Source: Ornithinimicrobium ciconiae (GTDB taxonomy: Bacteria > Actinomycetota > Actinomycetes > Actinomycetales > Dermatophilaceae). Taken from it: a stretch of 64,000 nucleotides of DNA. Numbering within the stretch: position 1 is the first letter of the stretch; every line of letters starts with the position of its first letter. Under the pieces are notes generated by a model that was not told the origin of the DNA, did no database searches, and saw only the letters and a list, made by a program, of their open reading frames with translations. The stretch covers positions 3,100,001-3,164,000 of the forward strand of contig NZ_CP041616.1 in assembly GCF_007197575.1 (NCBI RefSeq), in the 5' to 3' direction. Of the stretch, positions 56,019 through 64,000 are shown in pieces. The position numbers and the translations under genes are program-made.

Positions 56019-57199
56019 GGGCTGAGGATGACCTTGAGGCAGCCATCGGCCTTGTCGTTGAAGGTCTGATACATCTCCGGTGCCTGCTCCAGCGGCACGC
56101 GGTGCGTGGCCAGGTCCTCGAGGTCAAAGATGTCGGCCGTGCCGCTGACCAGGTCATAGAGTTCGTCGGTCCAGCGCCTGACATTGCACTGGCCCATCCG
56201 CAGCTGGACCTGCTTGTCAAAGAGCTGCATCATCGGCATCGGGTCGGCCATGCCGCCATAGACCCCGCTGACGGAGATCGTGCCGCCGCGGCGGACCGCC
56301 TCGATGGCCGTGTGCAGTGCCGCGAGCCGGTCCACCCCAGCGGTCTCGATCGCCTTGCGCGCCAGTGGCTTAGGCAGTCGCTTGACCGCGGCGACCGCGG
56401 CTCCCAGGACCGGGCTGCCGTGCGCCTCCATGCCGACGGCGTCGACCACGCTGTCGGGCCCGCGGCCATCCGTCATCTCGTGCAGGGTCGCGGCGACGTC
56501 CTTGACCTGGGACTGGTCCACGACCTCCGCGCCGTGGCGACGGGCCAGCTCAAGTCGCTCGGGAACACGGTCCACCCCGATGACTCGCTGCACCCCCATC
56601 TGACGGGCCACACGCACGCACAGCTGGCCCACCGGCCCGAGGCCCAGGACGGCAAGGGTGCCACCCTCCTCGACGTCGGCATAGACGACCGCCTGCCACG
56701 CCGTGGGCAGGATGTCGGAGAGATAGAGGAAGCGCTCGTCGGGCAGGTCCGAGGTGATCTTCACCGGCCCGAAGTCGGCGTGCGGGACCCGCACCAGCTC
56801 GGCCTGCCCACCCGGCACCGAGCCATAGAGGCTGGTGTAGCCGAACAGGCTGGCCCCCTTGCCGGTGTCCCGGTTCTGCGTGGTCTCGCACTGGGAGTAC
56901 AGCTGGCGAGTGCACATGAAGCACGAGCCGCAGCAGATCGTGAAGGGCACGACGACCCGGTCCCCGACGGACAGGTGCTCCAGCCCCGGGCCGACCTCCT
57001 CGACGATGCCCATGAACTCGTGGCCCAGGACGTCTCCTGGCTCGAGATAGGCCGCCAGCACGTTGTAGAGGTGCAGGTCCGAGCCGCAGATCGCCGTCGA
57101 GGTGACGCGCACGACAGCGTCGGTCGGCTTCTCGATCGCCGGGTCAGGAACGTCCTGGACGCTGACGTCCTGCAGGCCCTGCCAGGTGAGTGCTCTCAT
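56015..57199 (-). CDS. Zinc-dependent alcohol/formaldehyde dehydrogenase family protein
   Basis: The ATG at 57199 gives 394 residues. The catalytic zinc site is Cys38 ([11 protein letters not shown]) with His60-Glu61 ([13 protein letters not shown]). The structural zinc cysteines are in [19 protein letters not shown]. The cofactor motif is [15 protein letters not shown], and the insert [21 protein letters not shown] is typical of glutathione-independent formaldehyde dehydrogenase-like enzymes. It heads a three-gene operon with the catalase-like and flavin-binding genes, which suggests aldehyde or oxidative stress metabolism. Confidence 0.88.
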   Translation of the reverse strand: MRALTWQGLQDVSVQDVPDPAIEKPTDAVVRVTSTAICGSDLHLYNVLAAYLEPGDVLGHEFMGIVEEVGPGLEHLSVGDRVVVPFTICCGSCFMCTRQLYSQCETTQNRDTGKGASLFGYTSLYGSVPGGQAELVRVPHADFGPVKITSDLPDERFLYLSDILPTAWQAVVYADVEEGGTLAVLGLGPVGQLCVRVARQMGVQRVIGVDRVPERLELARRHGAEVVDQSQVKDVAATLHEMTDGRGPDSVVDAVGMEAHGSPVLGAAVAAVKRLPKPLARKAIETAGVDRLAALHTAIEAVRRGGTISVSGVYGGMADPMPMMQLFDKQVQLRMGQCNVRRWTDELYDLVSGTADIFDLEDLATHRVPLEQAPEMYQTFNDKADGCLKVILSP

Positions 57200-57257
57200 G
57201 CATCCCACGCTAAGTCCGCGGCTGGAGTGCCGCACGGCGGCGAGGAACCGGCCGGCC

Positions 57258-57302
57258 TCACGCCTCGGTTAGCCCGCAGAACTCGTTGCCGCTCGGGTCT
57301 AG
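57258..57302 (-). pseudogene. C-terminal scar of a VOC/glyoxalase gene
   Basis: The minus strand reads [14 protein letters not shown] and a stop. DPxGNEFC near the end is the characteristic C-terminus of glyoxalase-fold proteins. The codon just before it in the same frame is TGA, so only 14 sense codons survive. It lies in the 213-bp gap between the dehydrogenase and arcA starts. The remainder of that gap shows no gene; a hydrophobic plus-strand stretch just upstream of arcA lacks a start codon. Confidence 0.55.
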
Positions 57303-57412
57303 TCACCTTTGTCGTCATCCTCGCTTTCGCCATCGTCGGTATCGTGCTGCTGGCGACCGGTTCGGTCCCGATCTGGTCCCAGCCCCAGTCACGCACGCAG
57401 GAAGGAACGTTG

Positions 57413-58651
57413 ATGTCGCTCCCCACCCACGGTGTCCACTCCGAGGTCGGCAAGCTCAACAAGGTGCTGGTCTGCCGTCCCGGGCTGAGCCACGAACGGC
57501 TCACGCCGAGCACCAGTGACGACCTCCTGTTCGACGACGTGCTCTGGGTGGAGAGCGCTCGGCGCGACCACCAGGACTTCGTGGACAACCTGCGCTCCCG
57601 CGGCGTGGAGGTCGTCGAGCTGCACGAGCTGCTGATCGAGACGCTGGCCGTCCCCGGGGCGCGTGACTGGCTGATGGACCGCAAACTGACGGTCAACGAC
57701 GTCGGGCTCGGTCTGATCGACGACACCCGTGCCTACCTGGACACCCTGGACGCCACGACGCTGACCGAGTTCCTCATCGGCGGGCTCGCCACCCGGGAGA
57801 TGCCCCAGGAGTTCCGTTCGGCCCACCTGGCCCTGGTGCGTGACTCGGGCGGGGTGACCGAATATGTCATGCCACCGCTGCCCAACACCATCTACACCCG
57901 GGACACCACCTGCTGGATCTATGGCGGGCTGACCCTCAACCCGCTCTACTGGCCCGCCCGGCACGACGAGACGCTGCTGATGAAGGCGGTCTACGAGTTC
58001 CACCCCGGCTACACCGGCAGCACCGTGTGGTGGGGCGACCCGGAGCAGGACTGGGGACTGTCCACGATCGAGGGTGGCGACGTCATGCCGATCGGCAACG
58101 GTGCCGTGCTGATCGGGATGAGCGAACGCACCTCACGTCAGGGGATCACGCAGGTCGCCGCGAAGCTCTTCGAGGCCGAGGCCGCCACCCGGGTCGTCGT
58201 CGCCGGCATGCCGAAGCTGCGGGCTGCCATGCACCTGGACACCGTCTTCACCTTCGCCGACCGCGATGTCGTGACCTACTATCCCGACATCGTCGACGGC
58301 ATCAAGACCTTCTCTCTGCGTCCCGCCGACGACGGCGGCCTGGAGGTCACCAAGGAGTCCGACTCCTTCATCGACGTTGTGGCCAACGCGCTCGGCCTGC
58401 CCTCCCTGCGGGCGGTCGAGCCCGGCGGTGGTTGGTATGCCGGGGAGCGCCAGCAGTGGGACAGCGGCAACAACGCGGTGGCCGTCGAACCCGGGGTGGT
58501 CTTCACCTACGACCGCAACACCTACACCAACGAACTGCTGCGCGCTGAGGGCATCGAGGTCATCCCGATCCGGGGTGCCGAGCTCGGCCGTGGCCGTGGC
58601 GGCGGCCACTGCATGACCTGCCCGATCTCCCGCGACCCGGTGGACTATTGA
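57413..58651 (+). CDS. arcA: Arginine deiminase
   Basis: This 412-residue cytoplasmic enzyme hydrolyses arginine to citrulline and ammonia. It starts [20 protein letters not shown] at an ATG with GGAAGGAACG upstream. Signatures are [43 protein letters not shown], and the active-site cysteine Cys400 in [16 protein letters not shown]. The partners arcB, arcC and arcD are not in the neighbourhood, so it appears as an orphan. It converges with the rluA-type gene, with a 7-bp overlap of the ends. Confidence 0.95.
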   Translation: MSLPTHGVHSEVGKLNKVLVCRPGLSHERLTPSTSDDLLFDDVLWVESARRDHQDFVDNLRSRGVEVVELHELLIETLAVPGARDWLMDRKLTVNDVGLGLIDDTRAYLDTLDATTLTEFLIGGLATREMPQEFRSAHLALVRDSGGVTEYVMPPLPNTIYTRDTTCWIYGGLTLNPLYWPARHDETLLMKAVYEFHPGYTGSTVWWGDPEQDWGLSTIEGGDVMPIGNGAVLIGMSERTSRQGITQVAAKLFEAEAATRVVVAGMPKLRAAMHLDTVFTFADRDVVTYYPDIVDGIKTFSLRPADDGGLEVTKESDSFIDVVANALGLPSLRAVEPGGGWYAGERQQWDSGNNAVAVEPGVVFTYDRNTYTNELLRAEGIEVIPIRGAELGRGRGGGHCMTCPISRDPVDY

Positions 58652-59634
58652 CCCTTCGACCCGGCCCACCATGCACCAGCGCGCCACGCACCAGCCCGCT
58701 CCAGGCGCTGCCTCGAGACGAACCGCAGGTCCAGGCCCGTCACCGGGTCGGTGAACGCCAGCTCCGCCGCCAGCAGCTGCAGCGGCTGGCTGAAGTCGCC
58801 GGGCGCCGTGTCCAGGACCTCTGGATAGAGCGGGTCACCCACGATCGGTGCCCCGAGCCGGGAGAGGTGGACCCGCAGCTGGTGCGTGCGCCCGGTCTCC
58901 GGTCGCAGCCGGACCAGGGCCAGTCCGTCGGCCCGTTCCAGCACCTCGACGTGCGTCACGGCGTTGGGCTCACCGGACACCTCGAGCGCCTGCAGCTGCC
59001 CGCGCTGCTTCTCGATGCGAGAACGCGCCACCGCGGGCAGCGTCACGCACTCCCCGAGCCGGACGACGGCCAGATAGGTCTTGTCCACCGCTCGCGTGGC
59101 GAACAGCTCCTGGTAGGTGCCGCGCAGCGCAGGGTCCTTGGTCAGCAGCAGCACTCCCGCGGTGAGGCGGTCCAGCCGGTGCGCGGGCTGGACCTGCTCC
59201 CAGCCCGGCTGCCGACGCAGCCGCGCCAGCACGGTCTCCCGCACGTGCCGGCCGCGCGGCATGGTCGCCAGGAAGTGCGGCTTGTCGACGACCAGGATCC
59301 GCTCGTCCTCGTGCAGCACGCTGAGCTCACCGGGCACCGAGACCTCCGCCGGCGGATCACGGTGCAGATAGACCCACTGACCCGGGGCGTAGGCCGTGCC
59401 GCGAGTGACGCGGGTGCCGTCGCCCAGGCGGACCTCACCACCGTCCAGGGCCCGCACCACCTCGCCGGCCCCGCGAGTGCGCTCGAGGAGGAACTCGGTG
59501 ACGGTCCCCCATGGGCCGCCGATCGGCATACTGAACCGCGCTGGCGGGACCCCGTCGCGGTGCGGAAGGGGGGCGGGACGACGAACCCGCCGGCTCCCAC
59601 GCGGCGCAGCGCCGTGGGGAACCCGCGGGTCCAT
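58645..59634 (-). CDS. RluA family RNA pseudouridine synthase
   Basis: This 329-residue protein has the catalytic motif [19 protein letters not shown] with Asp155, followed by YLAVVRLGE and [28 protein letters not shown], the usual RluA order. The N-terminus [17 protein letters not shown] is typical of the actinobacterial subgroup without an S4 domain. It modifies uridine in rRNA or tRNA; the target cannot be assigned. It lies 11 bp downstream of ettA. Confidence 0.92.
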   Translation of the reverse strand: MDPRVPHGAAPRGSRRVRRPAPLPHRDGVPPARFSMPIGGPWGTVTEFLLERTRGAGEVVRALDGGEVRLGDGTRVTRGTAYAPGQWVYLHRDPPAEVSVPGELSVLHEDERILVVDKPHFLATMPRGRHVRETVLARLRRQPGWEQVQPAHRLDRLTAGVLLLTKDPALRGTYQELFATRAVDKTYLAVVRLGECVTLPAVARSRIEKQRGQLQALEVSGEPNAVTHVEVLERADGLALVRLRPETGRTHQLRVHLSRLGAPIVGDPLYPEVLDTAPGDFSQPLQLLAAELAFTDPVTGLDLRFVSRQRLERAGAWRAGAWWAGSKGQ

Positions 59635-59645
59635 GGTCGGTCCGC

Positions 59646-61328
59646 TCAGTCGCGGGTGAGCTTGCGGTAGGTGACGCGGTGCGGGCGCGCCGCGTCGGCA
59701 CCGAGGCGCTCGACCTTGTTCTCCTCGTAGGCACCGAAGTTGCCCTCGAACCAGTGCCAGGCCGACGGGTTCTCCTCCGTGCCCTCATAGGCCAGCAGGT
59801 GCGTGGCGACGCGGTCCAGGAACCACCGGTCGTGGCTGATGACCACGGCACAACCCGGGAAGTTGAGCAGCGCGTTCTCCAGGGAGCCGAGGGTCTCGAC
59901 GTCCAGGTCGTTGGTGGGCTCGTCAAGGAGCAGCAGGTTGCCGCCCTCCTTGAGGGTCAGCGCCAGGTTGAGGCGGTTGCGCTCACCACCGGAGAGGATG
60001 CCGGCCTTCTTCTGCTGGTCCGGACCCTTGAAGCCGAACTGGCTGACGTAGGCGCGCGAAGGGATCTCGACCTGGCCGACCTGGATGAAGTCGTTGCCGT
60101 CGGAGACTACCTCCCACAGTGACTTCTCCGGGTCGATGCCGCCGCGCGACTGGTCGACATAGGAGATCTTGACCGTCTCGCCGACCTTGACCGTGCCCGC
60201 GTCCGGCTCCTCGAGACCCACGATGGTCTTGAACAGCGTGGTCTTGCCGACACCGTTGGGGCCGATGACACCGACGATGCCGTTGCGCGGCAGGGTGAAG
60301 GACAGGTTGTCGATGAGGACGCGGTCTCCGAAACCCTTCTTGAGGTCGTTGACCTCGATGACCTGGGCCCCCAGGCGCGGACCCGGCGGGATCTGGATCT
60401 CCTCGAAGTCCAGCTTGCGGGTCTTTTCCGCCTCAGCTGCCATCTCCTCGTAGCGGCTCAGGCGGGCCTTGCTCTTGGTCTGCCTCGCCTTGGCGTTGGA
60501 GCGGACCCACTCCAACTCCTTCTCGAGGCGCTTGGCCAGCTTGGCGTCCTTCTTGCCCTGGACGGCCAGCCGCTCGCGCTTCTTCTCCAGATAGGTGGAG
60601 TAGTTGCCCTCGTAGCCGATGAGCCGACCACGGTCGACCTCAGCGATCCACTCGGCGACGTTGTCCAGGAAGTACCGGTCGTGAGTGACGGCCAGGACGG
60701 CGCCGGGGTACTCCTTGAGGTGCTGCTCCAGCCACTGCACGGACTCGGCGTCCAGGTGGTTGGTGGGCTCATCGAGCAGCAGCAGGTCGGGCTTGCTCAG
60801 CAGCAGCTTGCACAGCGCCACCCGGCGGCGCTCACCACCGGAGAGCACGGTCACGTCGGCGTCGCCGGGCGGGCAGCGCAGCGCGTCCATCGCCTGCTCG
60901 AGCTGAGCATCCAGGTCCCAGGCGTCGGCGTGGTCGATCTCCTCCTGCAGCTGGCCCATCTCCGTCATGAGCGCGTCGAAGTCGGCGTCCGGGTTTGCCA
61001 TCTCCTCGGAGATCGCGTTGTAGCGCTCGACCTTGGCCAGGATCTCACCCACGCCCTCCTGGACGTTGCCCAGGACGGTCTTCTCCTCGTTGAGCGGCGG
61101 CTCCTGCAGCAGGATGCCGACGCTGTAGCCGGGCGAGAGCCGGGCCTCACCGTTGGAGGGCTGGTCCATCCCCGCCATGATCTTCAGGATGGTGGACTTG
61201 CCAGCACCGTTGGGCCCGACCACGCCGATCTTGGCGCCGGGATAGAAGGACATCGTGACGTCGTCGAGGATCAACTTGTCGCCGACCGCCTTGCGGGCAC
61301 GCGTCATGGTGTAGATGAATTCGGCCAT
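59646..61328 (-). CDS. ettA: Energy-dependent translational throttle protein EttA
   Basis: This 560-residue ABC-F protein has two ATPase domains. The first has IGVVGPNGAGKSTILKIMAG, LSGGERRRVALCKLLL and LLLLDEPTNHLDAESVQWLEQHL; the linker includes charged arm residues (KKRERLAVQGKKDAKLAKRLEKELEWVRSNAKARQ); the second has GVIGPNGVGKTTLFKTIVG and LLLDEPTNDLDVETL. It starts MAEFIYTMTRARKAVGDK, a match to EttA. It binds the ribosomal E site and throttles elongation with low ATP. Confidence 0.95.
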   Translation of the reverse strand: MAEFIYTMTRARKAVGDKLILDDVTMSFYPGAKIGVVGPNGAGKSTILKIMAGMDQPSNGEARLSPGYSVGILLQEPPLNEEKTVLGNVQEGVGEILAKVERYNAISEEMANPDADFDALMTEMGQLQEEIDHADAWDLDAQLEQAMDALRCPPGDADVTVLSGGERRRVALCKLLLSKPDLLLLDEPTNHLDAESVQWLEQHLKEYPGAVLAVTHDRYFLDNVAEWIAEVDRGRLIGYEGNYSTYLEKKRERLAVQGKKDAKLAKRLEKELEWVRSNAKARQTKSKARLSRYEEMAAEAEKTRKLDFEEIQIPPGPRLGAQVIEVNDLKKGFGDRVLIDNLSFTLPRNGIVGVIGPNGVGKTTLFKTIVGLEEPDAGTVKVGETVKISYVDQSRGGIDPEKSLWEVVSDGNDFIQVGQVEIPSRAYVSQFGFKGPDQQKKAGILSGGERNRLNLALTLKEGGNLLLLDEPTNDLDVETLGSLENALLNFPGCAVVISHDRWFLDRVATHLLAYEGTEENPSAWHWFEGNFGAYEENKVERLGADAARPHRVTYRKLTRD

Positions 61329-61437
61329 GCCTCTCAGGCTATCCGTCGGAGGCGGTCCAGCCCGAATCGGTGGCCTGCCCTCGCCAGTGACCCGACCACT
61401 GACTCCCACTGTGTCGCGACCGGCCCGGCCCCGGATC

Positions 61438-61965
61438 TCAAGCGCTCAGGGGGACCTGCTCGTCAGCGGTGGACTCCTCGGCGTAGTCGTCCTCGGCATC
61501 ATCTGCGAGGTCACTCTGGAGGGAGGGCGCATCATCGGCCGGCGGTCCGTCGAGGGCCGCCCGCACGTTCTCGTCGGCCAGCGGGTCAGTGCCACTGAGC
61601 TGGGGACGCCGCACGCTCGTAAAGTCGGCCTGCCCGAAATTGAGGTTGGGGCCGATCTCGGTGGCCATGATCTGCGCCTCGGTGCCCTGCTTGTCACCGT
61701 TGGTCCAGTTCACGACCCGCAGCTTGCCCTGGACGATCACCGGGGTGCCCTTCTTCAGCGACTCGAAGGCGTTGACCGCCAGGGCACGAAAGGCCGAGAC
61801 CTTGTAGAAGCTGGTGCCGGTCTCCAGCCACACCTGCCGCTCCCGGTCGAAGTAGCCGTGGTTGACGGCAACCCGGAAACTACTGAACACATCGCCGCCC
61901 TTGGTGGTGCCGACCACCGGCTCGGCGGTCACGTTGCCGGCCACGGTCACGAGTGAATCTGTCAT
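61438..61965 (-). CDS. ssb: Single-stranded DNA-binding protein (accessory paralogue)
   Basis: This 175-residue protein has an OB-fold with MTDSLVTVAGNVTAEPVVGTTKGGDVFSSFRVAVN, FYKVSAFRALAVNAFESLKKGTPVIVQGKLRVVNWTNGDKQGTEAQIMATEIGPNLNFG. The acidic C-terminal tail ends DEQVPLSA and lacks the usual DDDIPF-type tip that recruits partner proteins, so it is likely a second, non-essential SSB rather than the replicative one. It is separated from ettA by 109 bp. Confidence 0.88.
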   Translation of the reverse strand: MTDSLVTVAGNVTAEPVVGTTKGGDVFSSFRVAVNHGYFDRERQVWLETGTSFYKVSAFRALAVNAFESLKKGTPVIVQGKLRVVNWTNGDKQGTEAQIMATEIGPNLNFGQADFTSVRRPQLSGTDPLADENVRAALDGPPADDAPSLQSDLADDAEDDYAEESTADEQVPLSA

Positions 61966-62164
61966 CTCAACTTCCCCTTCGGCTCAGTCCCACGGATCTG
62001 TGGGTGCCACCACCGTGCCGGGCTGCCCGGCCTACGGGGAGACGGGTCGGAGATTCTGTGGACAAGGGACTGCCCCGCGCCAGACTGTGGACAGCCGTGC
62101 GCCGATATCCCTGCCAGAGCCTGGCGGGGTGCGCGGACGATACCCCCGGTCAAGAGAGCCTGGT

Positions 62165-62290
62165 TCGAATTACGGAACCGCTCGGAAAAGCCGGTTTCGA
62201 CCTACGAAACCGCTCGGAAAAGCCGGTTTCGACCTACGAAACCACGCGGAAAAGCCGGGTTCGACCTACGAAACCACTCTCAAAATTGGG
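62165..62290 (-). repeat. Array 4 of the 32-bp post-stop element (four units)
   Basis: Cores (AAACC, or GAACC in the outermost) at 62175, 62207, 62239 and 62271 are exactly 32 bp apart. In the inner units GGTTTCG and CGAAACC flank ACCTA, giving a perfect 7-bp hairpin arm. On the minus strand the GTPase stop (62291-62293) is followed by 15 nt (CCCAATTTTGAGAGT) and then GGTTTCGTAGG. The 325-bp gap 61966-62290 between ssb and the GTPase gene holds no gene; outside the array I see nothing else in it. Confidence 0.85.
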
Positions 62291-63916
62291 TCAGCGTGCG
62301 GCAGCCTGGAGCTGCTGACGCGTCTGCTTGTGACGCTCAAGCACCGCCTTGACCGGCACGCTCACGTGCTCGCGGGCGACCTCCGCCACCGAGCCGGCCA
62401 GTCGCTTCTCGATCGCATCACGGCGGCGTCGGGCACCGACCCGAGCCAGGGCGCGGGAGACAAGCGCCACGAACAAGCCCAGGAGGACACCACCGCCGAG
62501 CATCAGCACCGGGATCGGCAACGGCCCCCAGGTCGGGACCTCCTGCGGCATCTGCAGGAACCCGAAGGCGCCGAGCACGACGAGCCAGGCCAGACCGCCG
62601 ATCGCCAGCAGGGCCAGCAGCCACTGCAGGATGTTCACCGCCTGCCACCACAGCGGGTTGCGGGCTCGCAGCGGGGTATTCATGACGGCCTGGTCCAGGG
62701 AGTCGGCCAGCTCACCGGTGTACGGGGTCGCCGCGTGGGCGACCGCGTCAGCCCACCGCGGGGGCAGCCCGGCACCGGCAGCCTCCCCCACCTGCCGGGT
62801 GGCCAGGTCCACCCCGGAGCGCGCGGCCGGGCTGGGCGGGGGCAGCGAGGAACGGCCCAGTGCCGTCTTGACATCGGTCGCGGTGATCGCGGCCGGGTTG
62901 TCCCCCAGCCGCAACCGCTTGAGCGGGTCGGGACGCAGCGCGGACACCCACCGGGTGAACGGCCACCCGACGTGGTCTCCGGCCTGCCGCAGATAGTCAC
63001 GCTGCACGGCGTCGAGCACCACCGGCACCCCGGCCGCCTGGTTCAGCGCCGTGACGAGCGCGCGGTCAGCCTGGGGATCCAGCCCGGGCTCCTCGTCCCC
63101 CACGTCCTGCAGCAGGTCACGCGCGGTGCCCTTGACGTCACCGACGAGACGTTGCTCGGCAGCGTTGCGCCGCTGGACCACCTCGCCGATCGCGGCCCGG
63201 AGGTCGTCGAGCCCGGTGCGCATCCGCGCGGAGGTGCCGATGACCTCGAAGTCACCCGCGCCGTCAGCTGCGACCAGCGTGCGCAGGTCCTCCTTGACCT
63301 CCTCGACCGCACCCTCGTCCTGGATCCGGTCGACCTGGTTGAGGACCACCAGCATCACGGTCTCGTGGTCCTGCAGTGGTGCCAGATACTCGTTGTGCAG
63401 GCGTGCGTCGGCATACTTCTGCGGGTCGGTGACCCAGACGAAAACGTCGGAGCGCTCCAGGATGCGGTCCGCCTCGACCCGGTGGGCCTGGGCCGTGGAG
63501 TCGAAGTCGGGCAGGTCCACCAGGATCAGCCCGTCGAGAGCGTCGTCCTGATCCGAGACGTGGTGGCGGGCATCGATGCCCAACCAGCTCAGCAGCTCAC
63601 TGGGATCCTCCGCCCCGCCCCAGATCGCCGCCGTGGCCCTGGAGGTCGTCGGACGGCGCGCCCCGATGAGGGAGACTTCCTCTCCGACAAGGGCATTGAA
63701 GAGCGTGGACTTGCCCGAGCCGGTGGCCCCCGCGAGGGCCACGACGGTGCGTCCACCCTTGAGCTCCCACCGCTCCCGGACCTTGGAGACCAGCGCCACG
63801 GCGGCCCCGGAGCGCTGCGGGTCCAGCTCCTCCCCGCCCTGCTCCAGCGCGTCATCCAACTGATCGGTGCGCCAGAGCAACGACTCCTCGCGGCTGCCGG
63901 ACCTGCGGCGGCTCAT
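62291..63916 (-). CDS. Dynamin-like GTPase, membrane-associated
   Basis: This 541-residue protein has a GTPase domain with G1 LAGATGSGKSTLFNAL (63-70 core), G3 LILVDLPDFDST, and G4 MLVVLNQVDRIQDE, then a helical region and two adjacent membrane helices near residues 445-505 (ILQWLLALLAIGGLAWLVVLGAFGFL; VLMLGGGVLLGLFVALV). The C-terminal part is helical and basic. Such proteins come in pairs in actinobacteria; here its ATG overlaps the end of another gene by 4 bp. A role in membrane remodelling is inferred. Confidence 0.85.
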   Translation of the reverse strand: MSRRRSGSREESLLWRTDQLDDALEQGGEELDPQRSGAAVALVSKVRERWELKGGRTVVALAGATGSGKSTLFNALVGEEVSLIGARRPTTSRATAAIWGGAEDPSELLSWLGIDARHHVSDQDDALDGLILVDLPDFDSTAQAHRVEADRILERSDVFVWVTDPQKYADARLHNEYLAPLQDHETVMLVVLNQVDRIQDEGAVEEVKEDLRTLVAADGAGDFEVIGTSARMRTGLDDLRAAIGEVVQRRNAAEQRLVGDVKGTARDLLQDVGDEEPGLDPQADRALVTALNQAAGVPVVLDAVQRDYLRQAGDHVGWPFTRWVSALRPDPLKRLRLGDNPAAITATDVKTALGRSSLPPPSPAARSGVDLATRQVGEAAGAGLPPRWADAVAHAATPYTGELADSLDQAVMNTPLRARNPLWWQAVNILQWLLALLAIGGLAWLVVLGAFGFLQMPQEVPTWGPLPIPVLMLGGGVLLGLFVALVSRALARVGARRRRDAIEKRLAGSVAEVAREHVSVPVKAVLERHKQTRQQLQAAAR

Positions 63917-64000
63917 CGGCTCTCCTCCACCTGCTGGGCCGCGGCGGTCAGGTCACGCACACCTGCCGGGGCCAGCTCCACCTCGTCCAGGACAGCCTCG
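63913..64000 (-). CDS. 3' end of the upstream gene, likely the paired GTPase (partial)
   Basis: Only the last 28 codons are within the window: EAVLDEVELAPAGVRDLTAA followed by AQQVEESR and TGA. The stop overlaps the ATG of the GTPase gene (ATGA). By analogy with paired dynamin-like genes it may encode the partner GTPase, but the visible part has no motif. The gene continues beyond position 64000. Confidence 0.5.
   Translation of the reverse strand, partial: EAVLDEVELAPAGVRDLTAAAQQVEESR

Noticed and set aside
57302..57412. Hydrophobic stretch [18 protein letters not shown] in frame with arcA, suggesting a membrane-anchored arginine deiminase
   Set aside because: No start codon precedes it in the frame, and arginine deiminases start at the VHSEVGKL motif just after the ATG at 57413, which has its own ribosome-binding site.
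62165..62290. Short regular arrays could be a CRISPR locus
   Set aside because: The whole 32-bp period is repeated, there are no unique spacers, copy number is two to four, and no cas genes are present.

Overview
The window comes from a high-GC Gram-positive bacterium. The gene content is actinobacterial: paired ClpP1/ClpP2, an F420-dependent LLM oxidoreductase, an Rv2466c-type mycothiol-linked reductase, a SigE-family sigma factor, truncated haemoglobin O and EttA. I infer Micrococcales, probably near Intrasporangiaceae/Ornithinimicrobium; no rRNA is present to confirm this.

Layout. 0.1-7.5 kb: a minus-strand aromatic-catabolism operon (VOC/extradiol-type dioxygenase, fumarylacetoacetate-hydrolase family, BKACE, MhpA-like hydroxylase, NTF2-like protein, truncated MBL-fold gene) faces a CurA-like reductase and a GntR/FCD regulator. 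7.6-17.6 kb: YCII protein, AGCS symporter, valS, and a five-gene overlapping operon (DUF4129, membrane protein, MoxR, DUF58, membrane protein). 17.7-26.5 kb: tig-clpP1-clpP2 and clpX on the minus strand, separated by an ectoine-type ABC operon (ehuBCDA) and a scar with two broken genes. 26.7-36.3 kb: tRNA-Pro and tRNA-Gly, a SIMPL protein, two MT0933-like small proteins, rpiB, an Rv2466c-like protein, pepN, malQ, mscS. 36.5-45.8 kb: ArsR-MFS pair, globin, alpha/beta hydrolase-SigE sigma-membrane protein operon, GNAT, DUF2786, TetR. 45.9-64 kb: drug-efflux-type ABC pair, GH13, CNNM protein, thioesterases, a three-gene redox operon, arginine deiminase, RluA, ettA, ssb and two dynamin-like GTPase genes, the last one cut by the window edge.

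The most unusual content is non-coding. Four intergenic loci (7.95-8.04, 33.04-33.14, 51.59-51.65 and 62.17-62.29 kb) carry tandem arrays of one divergent element with a 31-32 bp period. Every array starts just after a stop codon, in the same orientation relative to that gene, with the core GGTTTCG/GGTTTGG beginning 14-15 nt after the stop. Separately, several unrelated gene ends (valS, clpX, the DUF2786/TetR convergence, the MBL remnant) carry tandem duplications that include the stop codon. The octamer CGGCATAC/GTATGCCG occurs about 30 times, over ten times my composition-based expectation, with a large share in the small intergenic fraction.

Gene decay is also visible: an in-frame amber codon splits the VOC dioxygenase, an MBL-fold gene and a TetR gene have lost their 5' parts, and a 15-codon glyoxalase scar lies upstream of arcA. 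All functional names rest on reading motifs and gene order; no database search was possible.
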